Counted from the stretch's first letter, positions 26,256-36,000 are shown. The stretch is DNA of 64,000 nt from Pseudomonas mandelii (GCF_006438925.1 NZ_RCZA01000002.1:248001-312000), one strand, 5' to 3'. A program made the numbers and translations. The notes: generated by a model from the sequence alone, not told the origin.

Positions 26256-27956
26256 TTACGCGCTTACCTTCTTGACGCCGAGCTTCTTCAGCTCTTCGTC
26301 GCGCAACTCGCGGCGCAGGATCTTGCCGACATTGGTGGTCGGCAGCGCATCGCGGAACTCCACGGCTTTCGGCACTTTGTATCCGGTGACGTTGGCGCGC
26401 ATGTGCTCCATCACCTGTTCCTTGGTCAGCGTCACGCCCGGTTTGGCGACGATGAAGATCTTGATCGCCTCGCCCGACTTCTCGTCCGGCACGCCAATGG
26501 CTGCGCATTGCAGCACGCCCGGCAGGGTCGCCAGCACGTCTTCCAGTTCGTTCGGGTACACGTTGAAACCGGAGACCAGAATCATGTCTTTCTTGCGATC
26601 GACGATGCGCATGTAACCGTCAGGCTGGATCAGCGCGATGTCACCGGTCTTCAACCAGCCTTCGCTGTCGAGGATTTCATCGGTGGCGTCCTGACGCTGC
26701 CAGTAGCCCTTCATCACTTGCGGACCTTTCACACACAGCTCGCCGATGTCGCCTAACGGCTGTTCAACGCCGGCATCGTCGATAACTTTGCACAGGGTCG
26801 ACGGAACCGGAATACCGATGGTGCCGATCTGGATGTTCTGGATTGGATTTACGGTGGCCACCGGGCTGGTTTCGGTCATGCCGTAACCTTCGCAGATGGC
26901 GCAACCGGTGACCGCTTTCCAGCGCTCGGCGGCGGCCAGTTGCAGGGCCATGCCACCGGACAGGGTGACTTTCAGTGCAGAGAAATCCAACTTGCGGAAA
27001 CCTTCGTTGTTGCACAGCGCGACAAACAGCGTATTGAGCCCGACGAAACCGCTGAACTTCCACTTCGACAGCTCCTTGACCATCGCCGTCAAATCGCGCG
27101 GGTTGCTGATCAGGATGTTGTGGTTGCCGATCAGCATCATCGCCATGCAATGAAAGGTGAAGGCATAGATGTGGTACAGCGGCAGCGGCGTGATCAGGAC
27201 CTCGCAACCTTCATTGAGGTTGGAACCCATCAGCGCCTTGCACTGCAGCATGTTCGCCACCAGGTTGCGATGGGTCAGCATTGCGCCCTTGGCCACGCCG
27301 GTGGTGCCGCCGGTGTATTGCAGCACGGCAACGTCGCTGCTGGCCGGGTTGGCTTCAGCCACTGGCTGGCCGTGGCCCTTGTTCAATACGTCGTTGAACT
27401 TGATGGCCTTGGGCAAGTGATACGCCGGGACCATCTTCTTTACATACTTGATGACGCTGTTGACCAGCAGGCGCTTGAGCGGCGGCAGCAGGTCGGCCAC
27501 TTCGGTGACGATCACGTGCTTGACGCCGGTTTTCGGCACGACGAGCTGGGCCAGGTGCGCCATGTTGGCCAGGCAGACCAGGGCTTTGGCACCGGAGTCG
27601 TTGAATTGGTGTTCCATTTCCCGCGCGGTGTACAGCGGGTTGGTGTTGACCACGATCAGCCCGGCGCGGATGGCACCGAAGACGGCGACCGGGTACTGCA
27701 ACACGTTGGGCAACTGCACGGCGATTCGATCGCCCGGCTGCAAGTCGGTATGCTGTTGCAGGTACGCGGCAAAGGCACCGGACAATTCGTACAGTTCACC
27801 GTAGGTGATTGTCTTGCCCAGGTTGCTGAACGCCGGTTTGTCGGCAAAGCGTTGGCAGGACTGCTTCAACACTGCCTGAATATTCGGATACTCGTCCGGA
27901 TTGATGTCGGCAGCAATCCCGGCAGGGTACTTATCCTTCCAAAAGTCTTCGATCAT
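26256..27956 (-). CDS. fadD1: Long-chain fatty-acid-CoA ligase FadD1
   Basis: The 566-residue protein is an adenylate-forming acyl-CoA synthetase: AMP-binding loop YTGGTTGVAKG (about 213-223), GYGMTETSPV, and the FACS signature DRKKDMILVSGFNVYPNE with the C-terminal KIL(R)RELR lysine. It activates exogenous long-chain fatty acids to acyl-CoA at the inner membrane for beta-oxidation. It lies 360 nt downstream of its paralogue fadD2 on the same strand, the order known from P. aeruginosa (fadD2 then fadD1). The gap holds a terminator, so it probably has its own promoter. Confidence 0.95.
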   Translation of the reverse strand: MIEDFWKDKYPAGIAADINPDEYPNIQAVLKQSCQRFADKPAFSNLGKTITYGELYELSGAFAAYLQQHTDLQPGDRIAVQLPNVLQYPVAVFGAIRAGLIVVNTNPLYTAREMEHQFNDSGAKALVCLANMAHLAQLVVPKTGVKHVIVTEVADLLPPLKRLLVNSVIKYVKKMVPAYHLPKAIKFNDVLNKGHGQPVAEANPASSDVAVLQYTGGTTGVAKGAMLTHRNLVANMLQCKALMGSNLNEGCEVLITPLPLYHIYAFTFHCMAMMLIGNHNILISNPRDLTAMVKELSKWKFSGFVGLNTLFVALCNNEGFRKLDFSALKVTLSGGMALQLAAAERWKAVTGCAICEGYGMTETSPVATVNPIQNIQIGTIGIPVPSTLCKVIDDAGVEQPLGDIGELCVKGPQVMKGYWQRQDATDEILDSEGWLKTGDIALIQPDGYMRIVDRKKDMILVSGFNVYPNELEDVLATLPGVLQCAAIGVPDEKSGEAIKIFIVAKPGVTLTKEQVMEHMRANVTGYKVPKAVEFRDALPTTNVGKILRRELRDEELKKLGVKKVSA

Positions 27957-28188
27957 GGAAGCCCACTCCTCAGCAACGCGAATTTCATCACCGCATTTGA
28001 TGCGATTATTATTGGTGTGTGTTTGTTGGTGAGTCTGGCTATTTATATAGGCCGAGAAGTCACAAAGCGCGCCGAGAGTAGCAGCTTTGCCAAGGGCCGA
28101 CCAGAGCCAAAATCGGCCTCTACGGTCACTTTAATGACTCAAGAATGGCCGGCAGTCATTTTAGAGCAAAAATTCTATACAGCCTTGA

Positions 28189-28210
28189 AAGCCCCATAAA
28201 TATGGGGCTT
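28189..28210 (-). terminator. Short hairpin downstream of fadD2
   Basis: The aagccccat...atggggctt arms form a small stem with a 4-nt AT loop between the two ligase genes. Confidence 0.65.
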
Positions 28211-28216
28211 AAAAGC

Positions 28217-28292
28217 AAAAGATCGCAGCCTTCGGCAGCTCCTACAAAGGAGTGCGATCCCCTGTAGGAGCTGCCGAAGGCTGCGATCTTTT
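28217..28292. repeat. REP-type inverted pair, family A
   Basis: Arms aaaagatcgcagccttcgg and complement with a short spacer lie just beyond the fadD2 stop. Confidence 0.9.
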
Positions 28293-28316
28293 GGCAGCAC
28301 CTCGGTCTACGAGCGG

Positions 28317-30005
28317 TTACGCGATATCACGCAACTCCCGCCGCAATATCTTGCCCACCGGCGTCATCGGCAACGACTCTCGCAGAACAATGTGCTTGGG
28401 CACTTTGTACGCCGTGAAGTTTTCCTTGCAGTAGGCCTTCAGCTCTTCAAGGCTGACACCCGTTTCACGGGCCACCACAAACAGCTTCACCGCCTCCCCC
28501 GAACGCTCGTCCGGCACCCCGATCACCGCACAGTTGGCGACTTTCGGGTGAGCCATGACCACGTCTTCGATCTCGTTCGGGTACACGTTGAAACCCGAGA
28601 CGATGATCATGTCTTTCTTGCGATCGACGATGCGCACAAAACCGTCCGGATCGATTACCGCAATGTCGCCAGACTTGAACCAGCCTTCGGCATCCAGCAC
28701 TTCGGCGGTGGCTTCGGGTTTCTGCCAGTAGCCCTTCATGATCTGCGGGCCCTTGATGCACAGTTCGCCGCGCTCGCCCAGCGCCTGCTCGACGCCTTCA
28801 TCGTTGATGACTTTCAGCGTGGTGCCCGGCACCGGCAGGCCAACCGTGCCGAGGCGCGACTTGTCGCCGTACGGGTTGGTGCAGGCCACCGGCGAGGTTT
28901 CGGTCAGGCCGTAACCTTCGGTGATGCGACAACCGGTGAGCTGTTCCCAACGCTCGGCCGTGGCCTTGACCAGCGCGGTGCCGCCGGAGTTGGTGAGTTT
29001 GAGGCTGGAGAAATCCAGGGTCTTGAAGTCCGGGTGATCCATCAGCGCAACGAACAGGGTGTTCAACCCCAGCAGGGCCGAGAACCGCCAGTTCGTCAGC
29101 TCCTTGATAAAGCCCTTGATGTCTCGCGGATTGGTGATCAGCACGTTGTGGTTGCCCGACACCATCATGCACATGCAATTCGCCGTGAAGGCATAGATGT
29201 GGTACAGCGGCAGCGGCGCGACCATGACCTCTTGCCCTTCGCGCAACAGCGGCTGGCCGTCATTGCCGAACTGCTCCAGGCACGCCCGCACTTGCTGCAT
29301 GTTGGCCACCAGGTTGCCGTGGGTCAGCATCGCGCCCTTGGCCAGGCCGGTGGTGCCGCCGGTGTATTGCAGCACGGCGATGTCGTGGAGCCCGATCTTC
29401 AGCGGCTTGATGCCCAGGCCCCGGCCCAGGCGCAGCGCGCTCTTGAAGGAAGTGGCCTGCGGCAAGGAGTACGCCGGGACCATCTTCTTGACCTTGCTCA
29501 CCATCGTATTGACCAGCCAGCCCTTGGCGGTGGGCATCAGGTCGCCCATCCGGGCTTCGATCAGGTACTGGATGTCGGTGTCGGGCAGCACTTCCTGGAC
29601 TTTGGCCCCGAACATGTTCAGGTAGACCAGCGCCCGGGCACCGGAGTCCTTGAACTGATGACGCATCTCCCGCGCGGTGTACAGCGGGTTGGTGTTGACC
29701 ACGATCAGCCCGGCTCGCAGGGCTCCGAATACGGCAATCGGGTAATGCAGGACGTTGGGCATCTGCACCGCAATGCGATCCCCGGGCACCAGGTCGGTGT
29801 GGGCTTGCAGGTAACCGGCGAACGCTGCGCTGTAGCGTTCCAGTTCGGCGTAGGTCAGGGTTACGCCCATGTTGCTGAATGCCGGGCGGTCAGCAAATTT
29901 CTTGCAGGAACGCTCGAACACCTCGATCACCGACTTATAGGCCCCTTGATCGATGTCCAGGGGCACGCCGGCCGGGCGTTTGTCATTCCAGAAATCAGGT
30001 TGCAT
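28317..30005 (-). CDS. fadD2: Long-chain fatty-acid-CoA ligase FadD2
   Basis: The 562-residue protein is a paralogue of FadD1 with the same motifs: YTGGTTGLAKG (about 216-226), GYGLTETSPV and DRKKDMIIVSGFNVYPNE. It forms acyl-CoA from free fatty acids. In P. aeruginosa the two paralogues differ in chain-length preference and expression. The gene is divergent from a hydrolase gene, with 246 nt between starts, matching the PA3299-PA3302 neighbourhood. Confidence 0.95.
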   Translation of the reverse strand: MQPDFWNDKRPAGVPLDIDQGAYKSVIEVFERSCKKFADRPAFSNMGVTLTYAELERYSAAFAGYLQAHTDLVPGDRIAVQMPNVLHYPIAVFGALRAGLIVVNTNPLYTAREMRHQFKDSGARALVYLNMFGAKVQEVLPDTDIQYLIEARMGDLMPTAKGWLVNTMVSKVKKMVPAYSLPQATSFKSALRLGRGLGIKPLKIGLHDIAVLQYTGGTTGLAKGAMLTHGNLVANMQQVRACLEQFGNDGQPLLREGQEVMVAPLPLYHIYAFTANCMCMMVSGNHNVLITNPRDIKGFIKELTNWRFSALLGLNTLFVALMDHPDFKTLDFSSLKLTNSGGTALVKATAERWEQLTGCRITEGYGLTETSPVACTNPYGDKSRLGTVGLPVPGTTLKVINDEGVEQALGERGELCIKGPQIMKGYWQKPEATAEVLDAEGWFKSGDIAVIDPDGFVRIVDRKKDMIIVSGFNVYPNEIEDVVMAHPKVANCAVIGVPDERSGEAVKLFVVARETGVSLEELKAYCKENFTAYKVPKHIVLRESLPMTPVGKILRRELRDIA

Positions 30006-30251
30006 TGTTCTTGTCCTCTTTACCTGAACCTATCCGGGGCCGCTTTTCTGTCTTTCTTCAAAACAAAGAGCGAAAAAGCGGGACTCCACGGACACTAGCA
30101 GCTATGACGAATCAGGCAAATATGCGCACGGTCGACATTGATCGTGTGAATCTTGCTGCCGTGGCGTGGCCTGATCAGACGGCACGCTTTGGATGCGCTA
30201 TACAATGCAACGACGCCCATGCCCCATGCAGCCCTACGCAAAGGAACCGCC

Positions 30252-31196
30252 ATGATCCACGACACTTTCTGGCTGACCGCGAGCGACCGCAGCCGCCTCT
30301 TCGTCAACCAGTGGCTGCCCGCCGCGCCTTTAAAAGCAGTGATCCTGCTGGCCCACGGCATGGCGGAACACAGTGGCCGCTACGCGCGACTGGCGGAAAA
30401 ACTCTGTGATCAGGGCTACGGTGTGTATGCGCCGGACCTGCGTGGACATGGCAAAACTGCCGAAAACGGGACACTCGGCCATTTCGCCGACGATGACGGT
30501 TGGTGCAAGGTGGTCGGCGACCTGGCGAGCCTCAACCAGCACATCGGCCAACAACATCCGGGAGTGCCGATTGTGTTGCTCGGTCACAGCATGGGCAGCT
30601 ACATCGCCCAGGCCTATCTGCTGCACCACAGCGCCAGCCTGCACGGGGCCGTTCTCAGCGGGTCGAACTTCCAACCGGTGGCGCTCTATCGCGCGGCGCG
30701 CCAGATTGCGCGGTTAGAACGTTTGCGTCAGGGCCCGAAGGGTCGCAGCGCGCTGATCGAATGGCTGTCGTTCGGTTCGTTCAACAAAAAATTCAAACCG
30801 GCGCGCACGCAGTTCGACTGGCTCAGCCGCGACCCGGCCCAGGTCGACCTGTACGCCAACGACCCGCTCTGCGGCTTTCGCTGCACCAATCAGCTGTGGA
30901 TCGATTTGCTCGGTGGGTTGCAGCAAATCAGCAAAGCGTCCAATCTCGCTCAGATTGATCCGGGCCTGCCATTGCTGGTCATCGGCGGTGAATGTGATCC
31001 GGTGAGCGATGGCAAGCGTCTGAAAGATCTGGCCCATGCGCTGCGCGCTGCCGGCAGCCAGAGCCTGCAACTGACTATTTACCCGCAAGCACGGCATGAA
31101 CTGTTCAACGAGAGCAACCGCGATGAAGTGATCAATGACGTGTTGAGCTGGATTGCCCAGGCGCTGAGCCACCGCCGGCCACCCAGATCGGAATAG
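30252..31196 (+). CDS. Alpha/beta hydrolase, monoacylglycerol lipase/lysophospholipase type
   Basis: The 314-residue protein has the nucleophile elbow GHSMGS (about 111-116, Ser nucleophile) and the family opening VILLAHGMAEHSGRYARLAE; QARHELFNE near the C-terminus holds the catalytic His. It is a Hydrolase_4 member that cleaves acyl glycerols or lysophospholipids. It lies beside fadD2 and a MaoC gene, in the order of P. aeruginosa PA3301-PA3302, so it probably liberates fatty acids for the ligases. AAGGAA lies 5 nt before the ATG. No signal peptide is visible. Confidence 0.88.
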   Translation: MIHDTFWLTASDRSRLFVNQWLPAAPLKAVILLAHGMAEHSGRYARLAEKLCDQGYGVYAPDLRGHGKTAENGTLGHFADDDGWCKVVGDLASLNQHIGQQHPGVPIVLLGHSMGSYIAQAYLLHHSASLHGAVLSGSNFQPVALYRAARQIARLERLRQGPKGRSALIEWLSFGSFNKKFKPARTQFDWLSRDPAQVDLYANDPLCGFRCTNQLWIDLLGGLQQISKASNLAQIDPGLPLLVIGGECDPVSDGKRLKDLAHALRAAGSQSLQLTIYPQARHELFNESNRDEVINDVLSWIAQALSHRRPPRSE

Positions 31197-31236
31197 TTTT
31201 TTTGAATTTATTTTTTCGTGACAGGAATTGAAACAG

Positions 31237-31707
31237 ATGACCCAGGTTACCAACACCCCTTACGAGGCCCTTGAAGTCGGCCAGACCGCCAGCTACAGCA
31301 AGACGGTCGAAGAGCGCGACATTCAGTTGTTCGCCGCGATGTCCGGCGATCACAACCCGGTGCACCTGGACGCTGAATTCGCCGCCGGCACCATGTTCAA
31401 GGAGCGCATCGCTCACGGCATGTTCAGCGGTGCGCTGATCAGCGCTGCCGTTGCCTGCGAGTTGCCTGGGCCGGGGACTATTTATATCGGTCAGCAAATG
31501 AGCTTTCAGAAGCCGGTGAAAATTGGCGACACGCTGACTGTGCGTCTGGAGATTCTCGAGAAGCTGCCGAAGTTTCGTGTGCGGATTGCCACTCGCGTGT
31601 TTAACCAGCGCGATGAGTTGGTAGTGGATGGTGAGGCGGAGATTCTGGCCCCGCGTAAGCAACAGACGGTGACGTTGCCGACGTTGCCTGCTATCAGTAT
31701 TGGCTGA
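31237..31707 (+). CDS. MaoC-like (R)-specific enoyl-CoA hydratase
   Basis: The 156-residue hot-dog-fold protein has the hydratase-2 motif: AMSGDHNPVHLD with the catalytic Asp and His (about 33-44), followed by RIAHGMFSGALIS. It hydrates trans-2-enoyl-CoA to the (R)-3-hydroxyacyl form (PhaJ-type), linking beta-oxidation to polyhydroxyalkanoate or lipid synthesis. It sits 40 nt downstream of the hydrolase and is probably co-transcribed. The ATG at 31237 is preferred to a TTG three codons earlier. Confidence 0.88.
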   Translation: MTQVTNTPYEALEVGQTASYSKTVEERDIQLFAAMSGDHNPVHLDAEFAAGTMFKERIAHGMFSGALISAAVACELPGPGTIYIGQQMSFQKPVKIGDTLTVRLEILEKLPKFRVRIATRVFNQRDELVVDGEAEILAPRKQQTVTLPTLPAISIG

Positions 31708-31714
31708 TTGCTTC

Positions 31715-31802
31715 AAGATCGCAGCCTCGCTTCACTCGACAGCTCCTACAGGGTTTCGCGTATACCTGTAGGAGCTGTCGAGTGAAGCGAGGCTGCGATC
31801 TT
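31715..31802. repeat. REP-type inverted pair, family A
   Basis: Arms aagatcgcagcctcgcttc and complement with a spacer of about 15 nt separate the MaoC gene from the convergent efflux operon. Confidence 0.9.
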
Positions 31803-31808
31803 TTGATC

Positions 31809-32669
31809 TTAAGGCCCTTCCTGCACCTGCACACTCGCCGTCATCCCCGAACTCAAATTCATCCCCTCCGGCAACTGATCAATCTTGATCCGTACCGGAA
31901 TCCGCTGCGCCAGCCTCACCCAGTTAAACGTCGGCTCGACCTCTGCCAGCAACTGCCCATCCGGCGTGGTATTGCGATCGGTAATCCCGCGACTGATGCT
32001 TTCCACATGCCCCTGCAACGCCTCCCCCGCACTCATCAACCAGACCTTCACCGGATCGCCGACACGAATCCGTGGCAGCTTGGTTTCTTCGAAATACGCC
32101 TGCACATAGAAAGTCGAATCGTCGATCAACGCCATCACCGATTGCCCGGCATTCACGTAGTTGCCTTCGGCCAGACGCAGGTTAGTGATGTGACCATTGC
32201 GGGGCGCATGGACCTGACTACGGGCGAGGTTGAGTTCCGCCACCTTGGCTTCGGCCTGGGCTTCGCGCAGTTCGCCTCGGGCGATGCCGGCGTTGATTTG
32301 CGCGTTCTCGCGCAGCTCGGCACTGATTGCCTGCGGACCGAGGGCAGCGCGGCGGCTGGCTTCGCGTTCGCGCAGATTGAGTTGCTGCTGGCGGGTCTGC
32401 ACCACCGCCTGGGCTTTCTCCAGCGCCGCTTCGAAACGATCGCGGTCGATGCTCAGCAATAAATCGCCGGCCTTGACCTGCTGGTTATCAAAAGCCTTGA
32501 GCTCACGCACCCAACCCGAGACGTCCGGCGCGATCACCACCACGTCGGCGCGGATCCGCGCATCCCGAGTCCAAGGCGTGAGCATGTAGTACTGCCACAA
32601 ATGAAAGCCGGCAAATATCGCCGCCGCCACCAGGCACAAGGTCACCGCGACACGTATCGGTGTTCGCAT
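31809..32669 (-). CDS. HlyD-family membrane-fusion protein (AaeA-like)
   Basis: The 286-residue protein has one N-terminal membrane anchor (about 5-25), the biotinyl-lipoyl-like domain with DVSGWVRELKAFDNQQVKAGD, an alpha-hairpin rich in Q/R/E (about 80-145), and a beta-barrel domain with AYFEETKLPRIRVGDPV. It bridges the inner-membrane FUSC pump and an outer-membrane channel to export aromatic acids or drugs. The ATG at 32669 has AAGGAG about 7 nt upstream. It is the last gene of a three-gene minus-strand operon. Confidence 0.9.
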   Translation of the reverse strand: MRTPIRVAVTLCLVAAAIFAGFHLWQYYMLTPWTRDARIRADVVVIAPDVSGWVRELKAFDNQQVKAGDLLLSIDRDRFEAALEKAQAVVQTRQQQLNLREREASRRAALGPQAISAELRENAQINAGIARGELREAQAEAKVAELNLARSQVHAPRNGHITNLRLAEGNYVNAGQSVMALIDDSTFYVQAYFEETKLPRIRVGDPVKVWLMSAGEALQGHVESISRGITDRNTTPDGQLLAEVEPTFNWVRLAQRIPVRIKIDQLPEGMNLSSGMTASVQVQEGP

Positions 32670-32679
32670 TTTCAACTCC

Positions 32680-32886
32680 TTATAAAGGTCCGAGGACGAC
32701 GGTGATCAAGGTCAATACACAGACGTACAAGGCGCAATCAAACAATGCTTCGTGCCAGATCCAGCGGCCCACCGGCGTCAGGCGCAAGAGCATGCGCAAG
32801 GCTCCGGTGACGAGCAGCGCCAGCAGCACATAAATCAGAAACGGACTGAGCAGCACGCCACCCACCGACCACTCACGCAAGCCCAT
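32680..32886 (-). CDS. DUF1656 small membrane protein (AaeX-like)
   Basis: The 68-residue protein has two hydrophobic helices and the DUF1656 opening, REWSVGGVLLSPFLIYVLLA. It overlaps the FUSC gene by 14 nt and precedes the fusion-protein gene by 10 nt, the AaeB-AaeX-AaeA-like order. The role of AaeX is unknown; it is probably a small subunit of the efflux complex. Confidence 0.9.
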   Translation of the reverse strand: MGLREWSVGGVLLSPFLIYVLLALLVTGALRMLLRLTPVGRWIWHEALFDCALYVCVLTLITVVLGPL

Positions 32887-34861
32887 GGCTTTGCTCCTGT
32901 TGACGGCACCAGGCGCGCCAGCTGCTTTGCAATTGCAGCACCGCGCCTTGGGCCAGTTTCACCGCATCGCTGGGGGGCAATGCGTACAAGGTCTTCAAGA
33001 ATTCTTCGCTCGGCTGCGCCAACGCCTCGGCGCGACTGCCGGCCGGGCCTTGCTCGAGGATTTTTTCCAGCTGTTCAAGATAACGCCGTTGAGGCGCACT
33101 GACCGGTGCCTGCGCCACCGCCAGACTCAAACGCAAATGCAGCAGTTCGTCGCCGATGTCCAGGCCGAGCAAGCCATCGTCCCAGCGACTGCGCGCCGGT
33201 TCCGGCAACTCGGGATAGTGCCGCGCCAATTGCAGCAAGCGGTCGGCCATGCGCCCGCCAAACCAGCTTTCGGCACCGCGCAGATTGCGCCGGGTCAGGC
33301 GCACCAGATCGTCGAGGGTCGCCGCCAGCAAACGTCGGCCATGCCACGTCGGGTTGCGCAGGATCAACAAATGGAACGCCAGCACGGCGGCGCCGACACC
33401 AACCACGATGGATTGAGCGCTGTTGAAGAACGTCGCAACATCGAATTTCATCGCATTGAGCGGCGAGACCAGCACGATGAAGTGCAGACAAAATGAGGTA
33501 GCCGTCGCACCGATCTGCGGTTTCGCCATGCCCAACGCGCCGAGGAACAACGGCACGCCCATGCCCATGCACAGCAAGGCAAAACCACTCCATTGCGGCA
33601 GCAGAATCTGCCCGACGATAAACGCGGCCGGAATCGCCAGGAAGATCCCGCGCATAAAACTCATACCGATCTGAGCGCCGTTCTCGCGGCTGGCAAACAG
33701 ACTGCACACCACGCACGTCAACAGCAGCGCGCCGGAGGCGGCGGGCCAGGCGGTCGCCAACCAGAAGCACGAGACCACCAGAAACGCCAGGGCACTACGG
33801 GCACCGAAAATCAGCGCCAATGACAGGTCACGGTGTGGTGTCAGGGTTCTCGGTGGATCGACTGTTTCCTTGCCCTCCTCCACCGCTTTCAATGCAGCAG
33901 TCGCCGCCATGGCGGTGTCGAGCAACAAGCTGAAACGGGCCAGGCAGTAACTTTGCGCGGAGCTGATGTGCGCGTCGTGGGAAGCGTCGAGCAACCTCGG
34001 CCGCAGCGCCTGCAGGGTCACGGTATCCGCGCTATTGAGCGCCTCTTGGACCTCCGTCATCCAGGGCAACAGCTGCTCGGCTTCCTGGGGTTCCAATTGT
34101 TTCCACTGACGACGCGCCGAACGGGCGATGCGCAGCAGCATCAACAACTTTTGACTCAAGCCGCTGATCGCGCGGGCTCGTTGCCGCCCCAGGTTTCCTT
34201 CAAACCAGGCATGCTCGCGCTGTGCATCGACGGCGACGATTCTCCCGAGGATTTCCAGTAAGCCTTTACGCGCCTGACCATCACCGGCCAGGGTTGCACG
34301 CGCGGCGTTCATACCGCTTTGCCACGCTGCCCGCGCTTGATCCGCCAGTTGCCGTTCGACCCGCATCGGCCAGAGCAGCGCACTGGCGGCGGTGGCGCAA
34401 AGAATGCCCAGGCAGATTTCTGTGCAGCGAGCCACGGCTTGATCGAACACCGTCAGCGGATGAGTAATGGCCGGCAGCGCGATGATCGCCACCGTATAAC
34501 CGGCCAGCACGAATGAATAGGACCAGGCGCTGCGCAGCAAGGTCGAACTTGCCGTACACAGCCCTAGCCATAAGGCCAAAGCCAACAAAAACAGCCAAGG
34601 CGTCTGGGCAAACAACCCCATGAACACCACTGACATGATCGTCCCGACCAGAGTCCCCAGCAACCGCGCCAGGCCCTTCTGCACCACCATCCCCGACAAG
34701 GGCTGGGCGACGATGAACGCCGTCATCAACGCCCATGCCGGTTGCTCCAGACCCCAGCGTAATGCCAGCCACAGCGCCAGGCCGCCGCCGATCAAGGTTT
34801 TGATCGCGAACTGTAAGGCGCGGCGGTCAGGCGCAAACAAAGCCTGCAAAGTGATAGGCAC
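32873..34861 (-). CDS. FUSC-family inner-membrane efflux pump (AaeB-like)
   Basis: The 662-residue protein has two blocks of about five to six membrane helices (about 20-165 and 355-500) separated by a soluble region and followed by a soluble tail, typical of FUSC/AaeB pumps. LQFAIKTLIGGGLALWLALRWGLEQPAW near the start matches the family opening. It exports aromatic carboxylic acids or fusaric acid with the neighbouring AaeX- and AaeA-like proteins. The substrate is not fixed by sequence, and no dedicated regulator is adjacent. Confidence 0.88.
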   Translation of the reverse strand: MPITLQALFAPDRRALQFAIKTLIGGGLALWLALRWGLEQPAWALMTAFIVAQPLSGMVVQKGLARLLGTLVGTIMSVVFMGLFAQTPWLFLLALALWLGLCTASSTLLRSAWSYSFVLAGYTVAIIALPAITHPLTVFDQAVARCTEICLGILCATAASALLWPMRVERQLADQARAAWQSGMNAARATLAGDGQARKGLLEILGRIVAVDAQREHAWFEGNLGRQRARAISGLSQKLLMLLRIARSARRQWKQLEPQEAEQLLPWMTEVQEALNSADTVTLQALRPRLLDASHDAHISSAQSYCLARFSLLLDTAMAATAALKAVEEGKETVDPPRTLTPHRDLSLALIFGARSALAFLVVSCFWLATAWPAASGALLLTCVVCSLFASRENGAQIGMSFMRGIFLAIPAAFIVGQILLPQWSGFALLCMGMGVPLFLGALGMAKPQIGATATSFCLHFIVLVSPLNAMKFDVATFFNSAQSIVVGVGAAVLAFHLLILRNPTWHGRRLLAATLDDLVRLTRRNLRGAESWFGGRMADRLLQLARHYPELPEPARSRWDDGLLGLDIGDELLHLRLSLAVAQAPVSAPQRRYLEQLEKILEQGPAGSRAEALAQPSEEFLKTLYALPPSDAVKLAQGAVLQLQSSWRAWCRQQEQSHGLA

Positions 34862-34891
34862 GTAAAGGACTCTTGGAAAGGCGATTTAACG

Positions 34892-34980
34892 GTAGGAGCT
34901 GCCGAAGGCTGCGATCTTTTGATCTTGCTGTCCGGCGACCTCTATACCGTCAAAAGATCGCAGCCTTCGGCAGCTCCTAC
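34892..34980. repeat. REP-type inverted pair, family A
   Basis: Arms gtaggagctgccgaaggctgcgatc and complement with a spacer of about 30 nt lie upstream of the efflux operon start. Confidence 0.9.
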
Positions 34981-35013
34981 AAGGCTAATTTCATCGTTGA
35001 ACGCCAGGCACAA

Positions 35014-35040
35014 AAAAACGCCAGACTGGCTGGCGTTTTT
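35014..35040. terminator. Intrinsic terminator downstream of the PA2169-type gene
   Basis: An aacgccag...ctggcgtt stem is flanked by an A-run on the left and a T-run on the right, 16 nt beyond the stop. Confidence 0.88.
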
Positions 35041-35056
35041 GACAGGCAACGAACGC

Positions 35057-35524
35057 TTATGAGCGTGCTCGCGCCTGGTTACGCAGGGCTTTTACCTGAT
35101 CGTGATTGCGTTGCACGCCGTGGTACTGACGTTCAACCAGGTCACGAATGCCCACCAGGTTGTGTTTGTTGATTTTTTCGATGGCTTCTTTGTAAGCCTT
35201 CAGTGCATGGTCTTCACCCCGTTCGGCTTCGTTCAGCACGGCTTCTTCATCCTTGCCGGTGAACATCGCTTTCACGTCGACCCAGCGACGGTGCAGGTCA
35301 CCGCTGACACTGGTGGAGGTTTCCGGATCGCCGCCCAGCGCATGCACCTGCGCTTGCAGTTCGGAAGCCGCAGTGGCGCAGTCGGCGGAACGCTGCATGA
35401 ACAGCGATTTCAGTTCTGGGTGTTTGATGTCTTCAGCGCAAGTCTTGAACCCTTCCTGACCGTCTTTGCTGGTTTCAATCAGGTCGTTGAGTACAGAGAT
35501 GGCTTCTTTATTCATGTCGGTCAT
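35057..35524 (-). CDS. PA2169-type four-helix-bundle protein (DUF2383)
   Basis: The 155-residue helical hydrophilic protein has the DUF2383 pattern: EAISVLNDLIETSKDGQEGF (split) near the start, DIKHPELKSLFMQRSADCA and LHRRWVDVKAMFTGKDEEAVLNEAERGED. Ferritin-like four-helix bundles of this type are stress or stationary-phase proteins of unknown activity. GAGGA lies about 7 nt before the ATG. It is monocistronic, with a strong terminator. Confidence 0.85.
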   Translation of the reverse strand: MTDMNKEAISVLNDLIETSKDGQEGFKTCAEDIKHPELKSLFMQRSADCATAASELQAQVHALGGDPETSTSVSGDLHRRWVDVKAMFTGKDEEAVLNEAERGEDHALKAYKEAIEKINKHNLVGIRDLVERQYHGVQRNHDQVKALRNQARARS

Positions 35525-35727
35525 TTTCAATTCCTCGCGGGTTGATGAAAGATGCAATAGGTGTTGCATCCTGCATGCCAGCTTTAAATTGATAAGTTAT
35601 TCCTTATATTTCAACTGCTTATCGATTAACGCGAAAACTGTATCCGCTTTATTTGCATGATCTGTCATTTGGCCTGCATGCAGAATGCCTGTATTTTCCA
35701 GACTGTTTGAATCAAGACGACTGATTG

Positions 35728-35964
35728 ATGAATCCTGAAAAGCTCGAACTGTTGATTACCCGTGAAATGCCCTTTGGCAAATACAAGGGCCGGATCATTG
35801 CCGACCTCCCCGGCCAGTACCTGAACTGGTTCGCTCGCGAAGGTTTCCCCCATGGCGAACTCGGCGGCTTGCTGGCCTTGATGCAGGAAATCGATCACAA
35901 CGGCCTGTCGGAGTTGCTCGAACCCCTGCGCGCCAAACATGGCAAACCCGCCCCTCGCCATTGA
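35728..35964 (+). CDS. DUF3820-family small protein
   Basis: The 78-residue protein shows the DUF3820 core MPFGKYKGRIIADLPGQYL (about 14-32), a short motif also seen in putative quorum- or exonuclease-linked regulatory proteins. The role is unknown. The ATG at 35728 is preferred to a TTG one codon earlier. It ends 36 nt before the aminotransferase gene, so a two-gene operon is possible. Confidence 0.8.
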   Translation: MNPEKLELLITREMPFGKYKGRIIADLPGQYLNWFAREGFPHGELGGLLALMQEIDHNGLSELLEPLRAKHGKPAPRH

Positions 35965-36000
35965 CCCGACACCCAGACCTGGCCCCTGATTGAGTAACCC

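Larger units (their letters stand above)
27957..28316. other. 360-nt fadD2-fadD1 intergenic region
   Basis: Nearest fadD1 is about 230 nt that should hold its promoter; I found no convincing PsrA-type palindrome. The rest is a terminator hairpin and a family-A REP pair listed separately. Confidence 0.6.

Noticed and set aside
28392..30098. Long open frame opposite fadD2
   Set aside because: Antisense to a clear acyl-CoA ligase; no ribosome site or recognisable domain.
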